Shown: one piece after another, positions 24,636 to 32,819 of the stretch
Position numbering within the stretch: the first letter of the stretch is position 1
How the letters are laid out: every line of letters begins with the position of its first letter
Origin: Rheinheimera sp.
GTDB taxonomy: Bacteria; Pseudomonadota; Gammaproteobacteria; Enterobacterales; Alteromonadaceae
DNA length: 64,000 bases
Direction of reading: 5' to 3'
Assembly: GCA_003482455.1 (NCBI GenBank)
Contig: DMYW01000059.1
Location: 1-64,000 of the forward strand
The notes under the pieces: generated by a model
What the model was told of the DNA's origin: nothing
Database searches by the model: none
The model's input: the letters and a program-made list of their open reading frames with translations, nothing else
Made by a program: the position numbers and the translations under genes

Positions 24636-25310
24636 GTGACTCGTCTGACGCTGCGTTTATTGTGGGTTATCCCCACCTTGTTGCTGTGCGCATGTTCTCC
24701 CACGCTCAATAGTTATGTCGACAGCATCTCACTGGCGTTTTCGTCACCGCAAGACGCAGTTTTAACCGAGCAGGATATGCAAGAAGGTGGCCCTGAAGCG
24801 ATTTACGTGCGTCGCGATCAAGGCGCTCAGCTGGTATTGGTATTGCGGTCGAAACAAGCTAATGGTGAATTTTGGAAGTCTGCTGACAGCGGCATTTTGC
24901 AATTTAGCGGCAATCGCTTAGTGCAAACGGCTGGTTTTGCTGAGAATTTACTCGACACCCGTGGCCAAGGCTTACGCCAGCTTGAGGCTGTTACTCTGCA
25001 AAGTGCCGAACAGCAACAACGCCAGTGGCAAACGGACTGGTCCGTCGCCGAACACAGCGGTTTTGCGGCCAGCAGTGTTATCAGCAAACGCAGTGTCGAC
25101 ACCCTTAGGTTGTGGGATACCGAGTTCAAGACCATCCGGCTTGATGAGCAAGTCAGCTTTGCCGATGGCACAGTGCTAACCAACCGCTATTGGTTTGATG
25201 CTCAAACCGGTGATTTGCTGCGCACGATTCAGCAACCAGCGCCATTTTGGCATGAAATGGATGTGACCTTTATTAGCAAAGCCTGGCAATTAAAGCGGAG
25301 CCGCTTATGA
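24636..25310 (+). CDS. YjbF/GfcB-family lipoprotein
   Basis: 224-aa lipoprotein of the YjbF/GfcB (YmcC) family. The signal peptide has lipobox LCAC, and the body is a predicted beta-rich periplasmic domain. In group 4 capsule and yjb systems this protein is one of the envelope components needed for polysaccharide secretion. GTG start with an AAAGGAG site. The stop overlaps the next gene start by 4 bp. The gene order YjbE-like, YjbF, GfcC, YjbH matches the known operon and supports the call. Confidence 0.85.
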   Translation: MTRLTLRLLWVIPTLLLCACSPTLNSYVDSISLAFSSPQDAVLTEQDMQEGGPEAIYVRRDQGAQLVLVLRSKQANGEFWKSADSGILQFSGNRLVQTAGFAENLLDTRGQGLRQLEAVTLQSAEQQQRQWQTDWSVAEHSGFAASSVISKRSVDTLRLWDTEFKTIRLDEQVSFADGTVLTNRYWFDAQTGDLLRTIQQPAPFWHEMDVTFISKAWQLKRSRL

Positions 25311-26089
25311 AATTAAAAGCTCTCCTATTGACAAGTTGTATGTTGTTGCAGCCGTCGCTTGCCAACAGTCAAGAAGTGACAGCCGCAGTAGCAGCATCAG
25401 ACCCGAGTTTGTTGGTGATTGAATTTGGCCCGAAAGTGCAAATCTTTACTGAAGCGCAGCGGTTGTCAGTAATTCTGCAGCTGTTACCCAATACAGCGGA
25501 TATCTATTGGCCAACGGCGCAGTTATATAATGCAAAAGCGCCGGAACTAGCTGAGGTCGAAAATAGCCGCCAACAACTGGCCGAGCAATTGCGCTTGTTA
25601 ACGCTGCGAGCCGCTGATAATGCCTTGTTGTCACAACAGTTGATGGCGCTACGACAACAGATTCTGAGCTGGCGCTTGGCCAAACCACTGCATGAAATCA
25701 TTCGGCCTGCCAGCGTTGAAACCTCGGTACAGTTCAATCCCAATATAGGTCCAGGTCATTACGTTTTATCCGGCGCTCGTCGCAGCAATGCCGTCACGTT
25801 TTTGGGCCTCGGCGGTGAGTTTTTTGCCCAATATCAAGGGGGCGCACCAGCCTATCAATACTTAGATGCCTTAGAGCGCAATCGCTTAGCTTTGCCAGAG
25901 TATTTTTATGTAGCTCGCGCCAACATGCCGCTGCAAACCATTCCGGTAGCTAGCTGGAACCGCAGCGAACAGCCACTACAACCGGGTGACTTAGTGTTTG
26001 TGCCGTTGCCAGATGATGTGCTTAGCGACTATGGCGAGACGTTTAATATGCAGTTGTTAGAGCTTGTACGCTACCGGGTGATGCCATGA
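25307..26089 (+). CDS. GfcC/YjbG-family capsule biosynthesis protein
   Basis: 260-aa periplasmic protein with a Sec signal peptide (about 21 residues). The family GfcC/YmcB/YjbG has two beta-grasp (SLBB-like) domains and an amphipathic C-terminal helix. The region LQPGDLVFVPLPDD (about residues 222-237) is the typical SLBB-like ending. It may interact with the Wza-like exporter's SLBB domains. Overlaps both neighbours by 4 bp, so it is translationally coupled. Confidence 0.85.
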   Translation: MKLKALLLTSCMLLQPSLANSQEVTAAVAASDPSLLVIEFGPKVQIFTEAQRLSVILQLLPNTADIYWPTAQLYNAKAPELAEVENSRQQLAEQLRLLTLRAADNALLSQQLMALRQQILSWRLAKPLHEIIRPASVETSVQFNPNIGPGHYVLSGARRSNAVTFLGLGGEFFAQYQGGAPAYQYLDALERNRLALPEYFYVARANMPLQTIPVASWNRSEQPLQPGDLVFVPLPDDVLSDYGETFNMQLLELVRYRVMP

Positions 26090-28191
26090 CTTTATTTAAG
26101 CCGACCTTTTTTAAGCCGAGCATGCTGTGCTTTGCTATGGCGCTCGCTTGGCAAACGCATGCGACTGAGCGATTTGCTTATACACCTGTTTACGGCCAAG
26201 AAGTGCACGGTGGCGTCGGTCTGATCCAAATGCCCACCGCACGGATGAACCCAGAAGGTGAGTTTTCGTTTAACTACCAAGATGCGCAGGAATATCGGTT
26301 TTGGAGTACGTCGTTGCAGCTGTTTCCGTGGATGGAAACAACTATTCGTTACAATGATGTGCGTACGAAATTATATAGCGCAGACCCAAATTTTAGCGGT
26401 GACCAGACATTAAAAGACAAAGGTATTGATACGAAATTTCGTTTGTGGCAGGAATCGTATTGGTTACCGCAATTCTCGGTTGGGTTCCGCGATTTTGGTG
26501 GCACTGGTTTATTAGAAGGTGAATATGTCGCGATGGCTAAACGCTGGCGTGATATCGATGTCCATCTGGGGATCGGGTGGGGCTATATGGGAAATCGTGG
26601 CAATATAGCGAATCCACTATGTAAATTAAGTGACGAGTTTTGCGAAAGGGCTACTGCGACTACCGGCTCTGGAGGACAAATTGACTTCCATAAATTCTTC
26701 CATGGTAAAGCGGCCCTATACGGGGGGATTGATTATCAAACCCCTTGGGATCCGCTGCGCTTGTCATTGGAATACGACGGCAACGATTATCAATCGGATA
26801 AAGCCGGCAAACTCGAAGTCGATAGCCCGTGGAACGTTGCAGCTCTTTATCGCCTCAATGACAACATCGATTTGCATTTAAGTTATCAGCGCGGCAATAC
26901 CGTCGGTTTTGGCGCCAGTTTCCGCACCAACTTCCACGAAGCGTCACAAGCCAAAGTCGTGTCAGCACCCAAACCTGTACCGGCAGTTCGGCCTGCAGCA
27001 GATAGTGCTTTAGATCAGAATGCGCTCATCACCGAGTTGTATTACAAAGGCGGTTTTGCGGTGACTGGGCTGAAATACGACGGTTCAGTGATTACAGTGC
27101 AAGGCGTGTCGTATGGTTTTGCCGATCAAGATGAGTTTTTAAATCGAGTCGGTCGGATCATTGCTAGCTATGCACCTGAATCGGTGAAAACCTACAACAT
27201 TGTCGAACTCAGCGGCGGCGTGCCTATGGTTGAGTCGAGCATTGATGCTGATCAATTTGTAGCTGCAGTGCGTCGCGACAACTTGACTGCACGAGTTGCG
27301 TCAAGCATTAAACGACAAGAGCCTACACCGGTGACAGGCGAGTGGCAATTTAAACCGGAACTTCATGGCTTCAATTACGGAGTGGATTTTTTCTGGACTC
27401 AAAGTTTTGGAAACCCAGAAAGTTTTTATATGTATCAGGCTGGTTTTAACCCGCGGGTTGGTTATGCACTAGATGATCATTGGTTCGTCGAGACCTCTGG
27501 GCGGATTGACGTGTTGAGTAATTTTGATGAATTTAACTTCAAAGTGGATACGTTTGACACTGGTGTACCGCGGGTTCGAACCTATGTGCGTGAGTATGCA
27601 TCGAACAAAGTAGCTCTAGACACATTTTATGTTGGATGGAAAAACCAAATCGCCAAAGAATGGTTTGCCGCAGGCTATGCAGGTGTTTTAGAAACCATGT
27701 ACAGCGGCGTCGGTGGCGAAGTGCTTTACCGGCCAATCGATAGCCGGTTGGCCTGGGGTATCGATGTAAACTACGTACAACAACGTGATTTTGACGCTGT
27801 GTTTGGCCTACGGGACTACAAAGTCGCCACCGGTTTTGTCAGCATGTATTGGAACCCTGAATTTGCCGACGACTTGTTATTCAAAGTGCGAGCTGGCCGC
27901 TATTTAGCAGGCGACAAAGGCGCGACGTTTGAACTGAATAAACGCTTTGATAGCGGCATTGTCGTAGGGGCGTACGCGGCGAAAACCAATTTATCAGCGG
28001 CGCAATATGGCGAAGGTAGCTTTACCAAAGGCTTCTTTATTTCCATTCCAACCGACGTGTTGTTATTGCGCCACGGTAAGGGCAGCGGCACTTTCCCATG
28101 GGTACCGATTTCGCGTGATGGGGGACAACCTTTACACAGACCATTTGAGCTCTATAGATTCACAGAATCAAGAGCTCCATTCGTGGATTGA
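26086..28191 (+). CDS. YjbH/GfcD-family outer-membrane protein
   Basis: 701-aa outer-membrane protein of the YjbH/GfcD family, with a signal peptide ending near THATE and alternating beta-strand sequence throughout. The segment GGVGLIQMPTARMNPEGEFSF near the N-terminus of the mature protein (split around the conserved MPTAR) is diagnostic. Its role in polysaccharide or glycan secretion is known only in outline: it is thought to form a beta-barrel partner of the exporter. It ends the forward operon and is followed at once by a hairpin terminator. The last ~70 bp contain a nested inverted repeat (28147-28177). Confidence 0.87.
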   Translation: MTLFKPTFFKPSMLCFAMALAWQTHATERFAYTPVYGQEVHGGVGLIQMPTARMNPEGEFSFNYQDAQEYRFWSTSLQLFPWMETTIRYNDVRTKLYSADPNFSGDQTLKDKGIDTKFRLWQESYWLPQFSVGFRDFGGTGLLEGEYVAMAKRWRDIDVHLGIGWGYMGNRGNIANPLCKLSDEFCERATATTGSGGQIDFHKFFHGKAALYGGIDYQTPWDPLRLSLEYDGNDYQSDKAGKLEVDSPWNVAALYRLNDNIDLHLSYQRGNTVGFGASFRTNFHEASQAKVVSAPKPVPAVRPAADSALDQNALITELYYKGGFAVTGLKYDGSVITVQGVSYGFADQDEFLNRVGRIIASYAPESVKTYNIVELSGGVPMVESSIDADQFVAAVRRDNLTARVASSIKRQEPTPVTGEWQFKPELHGFNYGVDFFWTQSFGNPESFYMYQAGFNPRVGYALDDHWFVETSGRIDVLSNFDEFNFKVDTFDTGVPRVRTYVREYASNKVALDTFYVGWKNQIAKEWFAAGYAGVLETMYSGVGGEVLYRPIDSRLAWGIDVNYVQQRDFDAVFGLRDYKVATGFVSMYWNPEFADDLLFKVRAGRYLAGDKGATFELNKRFDSGIVVGAYAAKTNLSAAQYGEGSFTKGFFISIPTDVLLLRHGKGSGTFPWVPISRDGGQPLHRPFELYRFTESRAPFVD
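28147..28177 (+). repeat. Nested inverted repeat in 3' end of yjbH-like gene
   Basis: Outer arms GAGCTCT (28147-28153) and AGAGCTC (28171-28177) enclose inner arms GATTC (28157-28161) and GAATC (28165-28169) with a 3-nt loop. It is coding sequence, so could be accidental, but it is the first of three strong hairpins within 190 bp at the edge of the AT-rich segment. Confidence 0.45.
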
Positions 28192-28196
28192 ATATG

Positions 28197-28238
28197 CTAG
28201 AGAGACAATCTGAAAATTGTCTCTCTAGATTAATTTTT
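28197..28238 (+). terminator. Intrinsic terminator of the polysaccharide operon
   Basis: Perfect 13-bp stem CTAGAGAGACAAT (28197-28209) / ATTGTCTCTCTAG (28216-28228) with a 6-nt loop, followed by ATTAATTTTT. It begins 6 bp after the YjbH-like stop codon. The following T-run is interrupted but the stem is long. Confidence 0.75.
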
Positions 28239-28293
28239 CGCCGTATTTGTATTATATAAAATATGAGAACATTCTTATTTATTTCGTATATCT

Positions 28294-28336
28294 ACCCTAA
28301 AGGCTATTACTAGTATTTAGTAATAGTCTTTAGGGT
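28294..28336. repeat. 19-bp near-perfect hairpin overlapping acyltransferase stop codon
   Basis: Arms ACCCTAAAG-G-CTATTACTA (28294-28312) and TAGTAATAG-T-CTTTAGGGT (28318-28336) pair over 19 positions with a single G-T wobble and a 5-nt loop. The structure spans the stop codon (28317-28319) of the minus-strand acyltransferase. No T-run follows on either strand, so it is not a textbook terminator. Confidence 0.65.
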
Positions 28337-28748
28337 CAATATTGGTCTTCAGTATCTTTGCTGGTATGCCCGCGACAAGACAGTTATCGGGAATAGAGGT
28401 CACTACAACGGCATTAGCACCTATAACGCAATTGCTCCCAATGTTTATATCTCCAAGGATCTTGGCTCCCGAAGCAATATAAACATTATCTCCAATCTTA
28501 GGCACTCCAATTGATTTGCTTTTTCCTCCGATAGTAACGCAGCTACCAATGATGCAGTTTGAACCTATGACAGCCCTTTTGTGAATAATTACGGCTATAC
28601 CTCCATAAGCAAAAACCGTATTTTTCCCTATGTCAGTTGCTCCAAAAATAGCACATCGATAAAAATACCTTATCATTAAGTCAAAAATAAAGCTGATAGG
28701 TTTCATTTTCTTAAGGAAAAAGTAACGACTGAGTTTGTAAAGTATCAT
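28317..28748 (-). CDS. Serine acetyltransferase-like hexapeptide-repeat acyltransferase
   Basis: 143-aa left-handed beta-helix (LbH) O-acyltransferase. Hexapeptide repeats run through the middle (IGKNTVF, VIGSNCIIGSCVTIGG, IGDNVYIASGAKILGDINIGSN in parts), and the C-terminus AGIPAKIL is typical of the CysE/colanic-acid acetyltransferase group. The catalytic histidine is probably in the VIIHKRA segment. It lacks the CysE N-terminal helical domain, so it is more likely a sugar O-acetyltransferase decorating the polymer than a cysteine biosynthesis enzyme. It stands alone on the opposite strand, is AT-rich unlike both flanks, and is bordered by strong hairpins, which suggests separate acquisition. 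Confidence 0.8.
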   Translation of the reverse strand: MILYKLSRYFFLKKMKPISFIFDLMIRYFYRCAIFGATDIGKNTVFAYGGIAVIIHKRAVIGSNCIIGSCVTIGGKSKSIGVPKIGDNVYIASGAKILGDINIGSNCVIGANAVVVTSIPDNCLVAGIPAKILKTNIDPKDYY

Positions 28749-29014
28749 GGTGTACCCTTATTTGTTGCAGGGAAGATATTATATATTTTCAATGTTCTTA
28801 ATTTTTCATATGGAACGTTCAATTAAACGAACATTGGAACACATGAACTGGTGTAGGGATCAAGACGTAGACAATTGGTTCCTTTATATAATATATTTTC
28901 CTTGATGCTAGGTCGATAACCTCCGACGGATAAATTGGATTTGACTGTAGGAATTCTGCTGCTTAACAAGTAAATCTGATCAGGTAAATTAATTAAACTC
29001 AGGGATCAAAACAA
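28749..29014. promoter_or_regulatory. AT-rich divergent intergenic region before manC
   Basis: 266 bp separate the start codons of the acyltransferase (minus) and manC (plus), so both promoters should lie here. A TATAAT at 28887-28892 is a candidate -10 for manC, but no good -35 is at the right distance. Short inverted words GTTC/GAAC occur near 28818-28832. No open frame of note. Confidence 0.3.
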
Positions 29015-30421
29015 GTGATTGTACCCATAGTGCTGGCCGGTGGCGTTGGTAGCCGTTTGTGGCCTTTGTCTCGCGAGTTAATGCCCAAGCAGTTCTTAAC
29101 CTTGCATGGCGACTCGAGCATGCTGCAGGCGACATTGCAGCGCCTAGCAGGTTTAGCATTTGCACAGTCCTATGTGATCTGTCATGAAGACCATCGTTTT
29201 ATCGCCGCCGAACAACTGCGGCAAATCCAGCAGTTAAATCACAATCTTATATTAGAGCCCGTCAGCCGCAACACGGCGCCGGCTATTGCGCTTGCCGCTT
29301 TGCATTGCCTGCAGCAACAGCAAGATCCGCTGTTGCTGGTGCTGGCCGCCGATCATGTGATCACTGATGCTCACGCATTTCAGCGCGCTGTCACACAAGC
29401 CATCCCCCAAGCCACTGCGGGCAAACTAGTGACCTTTGGCATAGTGCCGACGCACGCCGAAACCGGTTATGGCTATATTCGCAAAGGCCCGGCGCTGTCT
29501 GAGCACAGTTTTGCCATTGCCGCGTTTGTCGAAAAACCAGACCGTACCACTGCCGAAACCTATGTGGCCAGTGGCGACTATCTGTGGAACAGTGGCATGT
29601 TTTTGCTGCGGGCTAGCGTCTATTTGGCCGAGCTGAAACAACACAGACCGGATATTTACACCAGTTGTCAGCAAGCGATGCAGCAGGTCGCCACCGATCT
29701 GGATTTTATCCGTATCGACAAAAAGGCGTTTGCCAATTGTCCAGCCGACTCCATTGATTATGCCGTGATGGAGCACACCCAAAATGGTGTGGTGGTGCCC
29801 CTAGATGCAGGGTGGAGCGATGTCGGCTCTTGGTCCGCCTTGTCTGACATTCACCCTCAAGATGCCCAAGGCAATGTGGCGATTGGCGATGTGCTGATGC
29901 TCGATAGCCACAATAACTTTGTGCTCAGTGAATCGGCCCTGGTGGCGACGGTGGGCGTGCGCGACATGGTGGTGGTGCAAACCAAAGATGCGGTGCTAGT
30001 GGCGTCGCGTCAGCAGGAACAGCAAGTCAAAACCTTGGTGCAGCAATTAAAAGCCGCCGAGCGAACCGAACATCAAATACATCGCGAAGTATATCGGCCG
30101 TGGGGTAAATACGATTTAGTCGACCAAGCGCCTCGTTATCAAGTCAAACGCATCACAGTGACTGCAGGCGAGAAGCTATCGACGCAATTGCATCATCATC
30201 GCGCTGAGCATTGGATTGTCGTAGCCGGCACCGCCAAGGTGACCTTGGATGAACGCGAGTTTTTCCTGACCGAGAACCAGTCTGTCTACATTCCACCGGG
30301 CGCTGTGCATGCGCTAGAAAACCCTGCAACCGCCCCCCTTGAACTGATTGAAGTGCAAACAGGCTCGTACCTTGGCGAAGACGACATAGTCCGTTTTTCT
30401 GACCGTTACGGTCGGTCGTAG
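29015..30421 (+). CDS. manC: Mannose-1-phosphate guanylyltransferase/mannose-6-phosphate isomerase
   Basis: Bifunctional cytoplasmic enzyme (468 aa) making GDP-mannose from mannose-1-phosphate and GTP, and interconverting fructose-6-P and mannose-6-P. The N-terminal nucleotidyltransferase carries GGVGSRLWPLSRELMPKQF and FVEKPD. The C-terminal type II PMI cupin carries QLHHHRAEHW and TENQSVYIPPGAVH. Length is standard for ManC/CpsB/AlgA. The GTG start has only a modest ribosome site (CAGGGA). Together with manB 7 nt downstream, it provides GDP-mannose. No GDP-mannose-modifying enzyme is in the window, so mannose itself may enter the polymer. Confidence 0.92.
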   Translation: MIVPIVLAGGVGSRLWPLSRELMPKQFLTLHGDSSMLQATLQRLAGLAFAQSYVICHEDHRFIAAEQLRQIQQLNHNLILEPVSRNTAPAIALAALHCLQQQQDPLLLVLAADHVITDAHAFQRAVTQAIPQATAGKLVTFGIVPTHAETGYGYIRKGPALSEHSFAIAAFVEKPDRTTAETYVASGDYLWNSGMFLLRASVYLAELKQHRPDIYTSCQQAMQQVATDLDFIRIDKKAFANCPADSIDYAVMEHTQNGVVVPLDAGWSDVGSWSALSDIHPQDAQGNVAIGDVLMLDSHNNFVLSESALVATVGVRDMVVVQTKDAVLVASRQQEQQVKTLVQQLKAAERTEHQIHREVYRPWGKYDLVDQAPRYQVKRITVTAGEKLSTQLHHHRAEHWIVVAGTAKVTLDEREFFLTENQSVYIPPGAVHALENPATAPLELIEVQTGSYLGEDDIVRFSDRYGRS

Positions 30422-30428
30422 CCGCGTC

Positions 30429-31892
30429 ATGTCACTTGCGCAACTCATCGCCCGCAGCGGCATCAGCTTTGGTACCAGTGGCGCGCGCGGTTTAGTCGTC
30501 GATTTCACCGCCGAAGTGTGCGCCGCCTTTAGCCAAAGCTTTTTGCGTGTGCTGGCGCAGCAAGTTGCCTCGAACGAAGCTACAGGCAAAACCACGGTGG
30601 ACCTTACCCAAGTGGCGATTGGTATTGATCATCGTCCAAGCAGTATGGCAATGGCGCAAGCCTGCGCTGGGGCTGCGAAAGCCCTTGGCGTCATCCCGCG
30701 GTTTTTTGGCGTGTTGCCAACGCCAGCACTTGCCCATTACGCACTGCGCCACAAAATTCCGGCCATCATGGTCACTGGCAGTCATATTCCGTTTGATCGT
30801 AACGGCCTGAAGTTTTACCGGCCTGACGGCGAAATTAGCAAAGCCGATGAACAGCAAATTTTAGCCTGCGCCGCGCCATTGCAGCCTTTTACTGCCATGG
30901 AACTGGTGGCCGACCCGGTGGCCGCCGCTTTGTACCTACGCCGTTATCAACAGTTTTTCGCCGCCGATGCTCTGGCTGGTTTGCACATTGGTGTTTATGA
31001 GCACTCCAGCGCCGGCCGTGATCTGTATCGCAGTGTGTTTGAAGCTCTAGGCGCGACAGTCACCACACTGCAGCGCAGCGATGTATTTGTGCCCATCGAT
31101 ACCGAAGCAGTTAGTGCAGAGGATCAAGCCAAAGCGCGGGCGTGGGCGGCGCAGTATGGTTTTGACGCGATTTTTTCCACCGACGGCGATGGCGACCGGC
31201 CTTTGTTGTCCGACGAAGATGGCAACTGGCTACGCGGCGACATAGTCGGGTTGTTGGCGGCAAAACATCTTGGCATCCAGGCATTGGCGGTGCCGGTCAG
31301 TTGCAACAGCGCCATCGAGCAAAGCCAGTTGTTTCGTAATGTCGAACGTACACGCATTGGTTCACCTTATGTGATTGAGGCGTTTGCCCGTTTAGCGGCA
31401 AGATTCGACACTGTGGCTGGGTTTGAAGCCAATGGTGGTTTTCTGCTGGCCAGTTCGCTAAAAAATACCCATGGCGAACTCACCGAACTGCCGACGCGTG
31501 ATGCGCTATTGCCGGCGTTAGCAGTGCTCGCGGCCAGTAAAGGGCGTGGCGTTGCCGCATTGCTGCATGACTTACCGGCACGATTTACGGCCAGTGATCG
31601 CCTGCCGCACGTGCCGACAGCATGGAGCCAAGCTTGGTTGCAGCAATTTATGGCGGCGCCTGCGGCTTGGCTGCAACCCTTTGGTTGGTGTGAAGCGGAT
31701 GTTGGTGACGTCAACCAGCTCGATGGCTTGCGCCTAACCCTAAGCTGTGGCGACGTGGTGCATCTGCGGCCATCCGGCAATGCACCAGAATTGCGCTGTT
31801 ACGTCGAAGCTGCCACCGTCGAGGCGGCGCAGGCGCTGCTGGTCAAGGTGTTGCGAGTTGTGCAGGCGCTGGTGCAGCGGACGTTGCAGTAG
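30429..31892 (+). CDS. manB: Phosphomannomutase
   Basis: 487-aa alpha-D-phosphohexomutase converting mannose-6-P to mannose-1-P for ManC. Motifs in order: substrate-entry GTSGARG, phosphoserine loop TGSHIPFDRNGLKF (Ser near 118), Mg-binding DGDGDR, sugar-specificity loop GFEANGGF and the C-terminal phosphate loop RPSGNAPELR. The active loop reads TGSHIP instead of the common TASHNP, a variant seen in some O-antigen-associated phosphomannomutases. A few bases separate it from manC. It is the last gene of the polysaccharide locus and faces the convergent binding-protein gene. Confidence 0.9.
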   Translation: MSLAQLIARSGISFGTSGARGLVVDFTAEVCAAFSQSFLRVLAQQVASNEATGKTTVDLTQVAIGIDHRPSSMAMAQACAGAAKALGVIPRFFGVLPTPALAHYALRHKIPAIMVTGSHIPFDRNGLKFYRPDGEISKADEQQILACAAPLQPFTAMELVADPVAAALYLRRYQQFFAADALAGLHIGVYEHSSAGRDLYRSVFEALGATVTTLQRSDVFVPIDTEAVSAEDQAKARAWAAQYGFDAIFSTDGDGDRPLLSDEDGNWLRGDIVGLLAAKHLGIQALAVPVSCNSAIEQSQLFRNVERTRIGSPYVIEAFARLAARFDTVAGFEANGGFLLASSLKNTHGELTELPTRDALLPALAVLAASKGRGVAALLHDLPARFTASDRLPHVPTAWSQAWLQQFMAAPAAWLQPFGWCEADVGDVNQLDGLRLTLSCGDVVHLRPSGNAPELRCYVEAATVEAAQALLVKVLRVVQALVQRTLQ

Positions 31893-31966
31893 ATTGTGTA
31901 GTAAGTTGTGCCGCTGGGCGTGTGGCAGTTAGAGACTACCTAGTTTGGGCTGGCACAAAGCCTAGC

Positions 31967-32653
31967 TTATTTAAGCTGCCGTAACGCGTCGCTCAGTGGT
32001 TTGAGCAAGTCTTGATGTTTGCGGTGGATAAAATGAAACAGCTCGGCACTCGCCAGAGCTTCGGGTGCCATCTGCAGTCGCGAAAACTCAGGCCCAAGCA
32101 CAGCGCGGATCGTCGCTTCATCATCGAGCAGCACGTCGATACGGTCCTGCAACAGCATTTGCACTGCCTGCTGCGCACTGGTGACTAACACGACTTGGCC
32201 ACTAACAGGATAATCCATCGCTAGGCGAAAGCCGCGCACCATGCCGATCCGCAGTTTTCGCTCGTGCTGCCAGTCGCCGGTTAACGGCCGAGCGGCCAGC
32301 GTAAAGGCTTTTAGTTCAATGCGGGCCAAGGGCACTGGTACTTTCAATAAATTTGGAAACTCGGCGCCAACGGCTTCAATTCGAAACAACTCGCCGTCAT
32401 ACATGCCCGCATTGGTCATCGACAAGGAACGACCAGATGGCAGCTGCGCCAAGCTGATTTGATAACCCAATTTACGGTAGGCCACCCGCAGCTGTTGTTC
32501 GATATTAATCATTAAACTGGAGCGAGTCAGGCTCGTGGCTATGACCAGCGGCTTAGCCGCTTCTGGCGATTCGGTGTCCAGTGGCAATGCTTGGTGTGCT
32601 TTGGCACCTGGCATCAGCAACAGCAAGGCAAACAACAATTGGCGACACGTCAC
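31967..32653 (-). CDS. Periplasmic substrate-binding (SBP_bac_3-like) protein
   Basis: About 228 aa, with a signal peptide ending near PGAKA and then a type II periplasmic binding fold (LVIATSLTRSSLMINIEQQL ... LRIGMVRGFRLAMDYP ... IDVLLDDEATIRAVL). No transporter permease or ATPase is adjacent, so it could be a stand-alone sensor-type binding protein. The start is GTG 32653, with AAAGGAG 7 nt upstream. A longer frame to 32785 would add 44 residues before the signal peptide and lacks a site. The substrate is unknown. Confidence 0.72.
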   Translation of the reverse strand: MTCRQLLFALLLLMPGAKAHQALPLDTESPEAAKPLVIATSLTRSSLMINIEQQLRVAYRKLGYQISLAQLPSGRSLSMTNAGMYDGELFRIEAVGAEFPNLLKVPVPLARIELKAFTLAARPLTGDWQHERKLRIGMVRGFRLAMDYPVSGQVVLVTSAQQAVQMLLQDRIDVLLDDEATIRAVLGPEFSRLQMAPEALASAELFHFIHRKHQDLLKPLSDALRQLK

Positions 32654-32776
32654 AGCCCAGCTCCTTTGGGAAAAACGACTATCAAAACAACGGAAAATCA
32701 AACTGCAGCACAGCCTTACTAAGACCAAAGGTGTGCTGTGGCAAAAGTGTGACTGCATTAAAACGTGAATAGGCGG

Positions 32777-32808
32777 CGGTTGCAACCCAAGTCTATGGGC
32801 TGCAACCG
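32777..32808 (-). other. Hairpin downstream of M16 peptidase gene
   Basis: CGGTTGCA (32777-32784) pairs with TGCAACCG (32801-32808), with CCCA/TGGG extending the stem inside. It lies 12 bp past the peptidase stop on the minus strand. There is no T-run next to it, so termination here would be weak, and read-through into the binding-protein gene is possible. Confidence 0.4.
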
Positions 32809-32819
32809 GCCTTTGCTGA

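Noticed and set aside
28294..28336. Integron attC-like site at the end of the acyltransferase gene
   Set aside because: The hairpin overlaps the gene end as in cassettes, but lacks the GTTRRRY/RYYYAAC core sites and the unpaired extra-helical bases, and no integrase or neighbouring cassette is present.
30492..30857. Minus-strand ORF opposite manB
   Set aside because: Antisense shadow of conserved phosphomannomutase motifs. No start signals.
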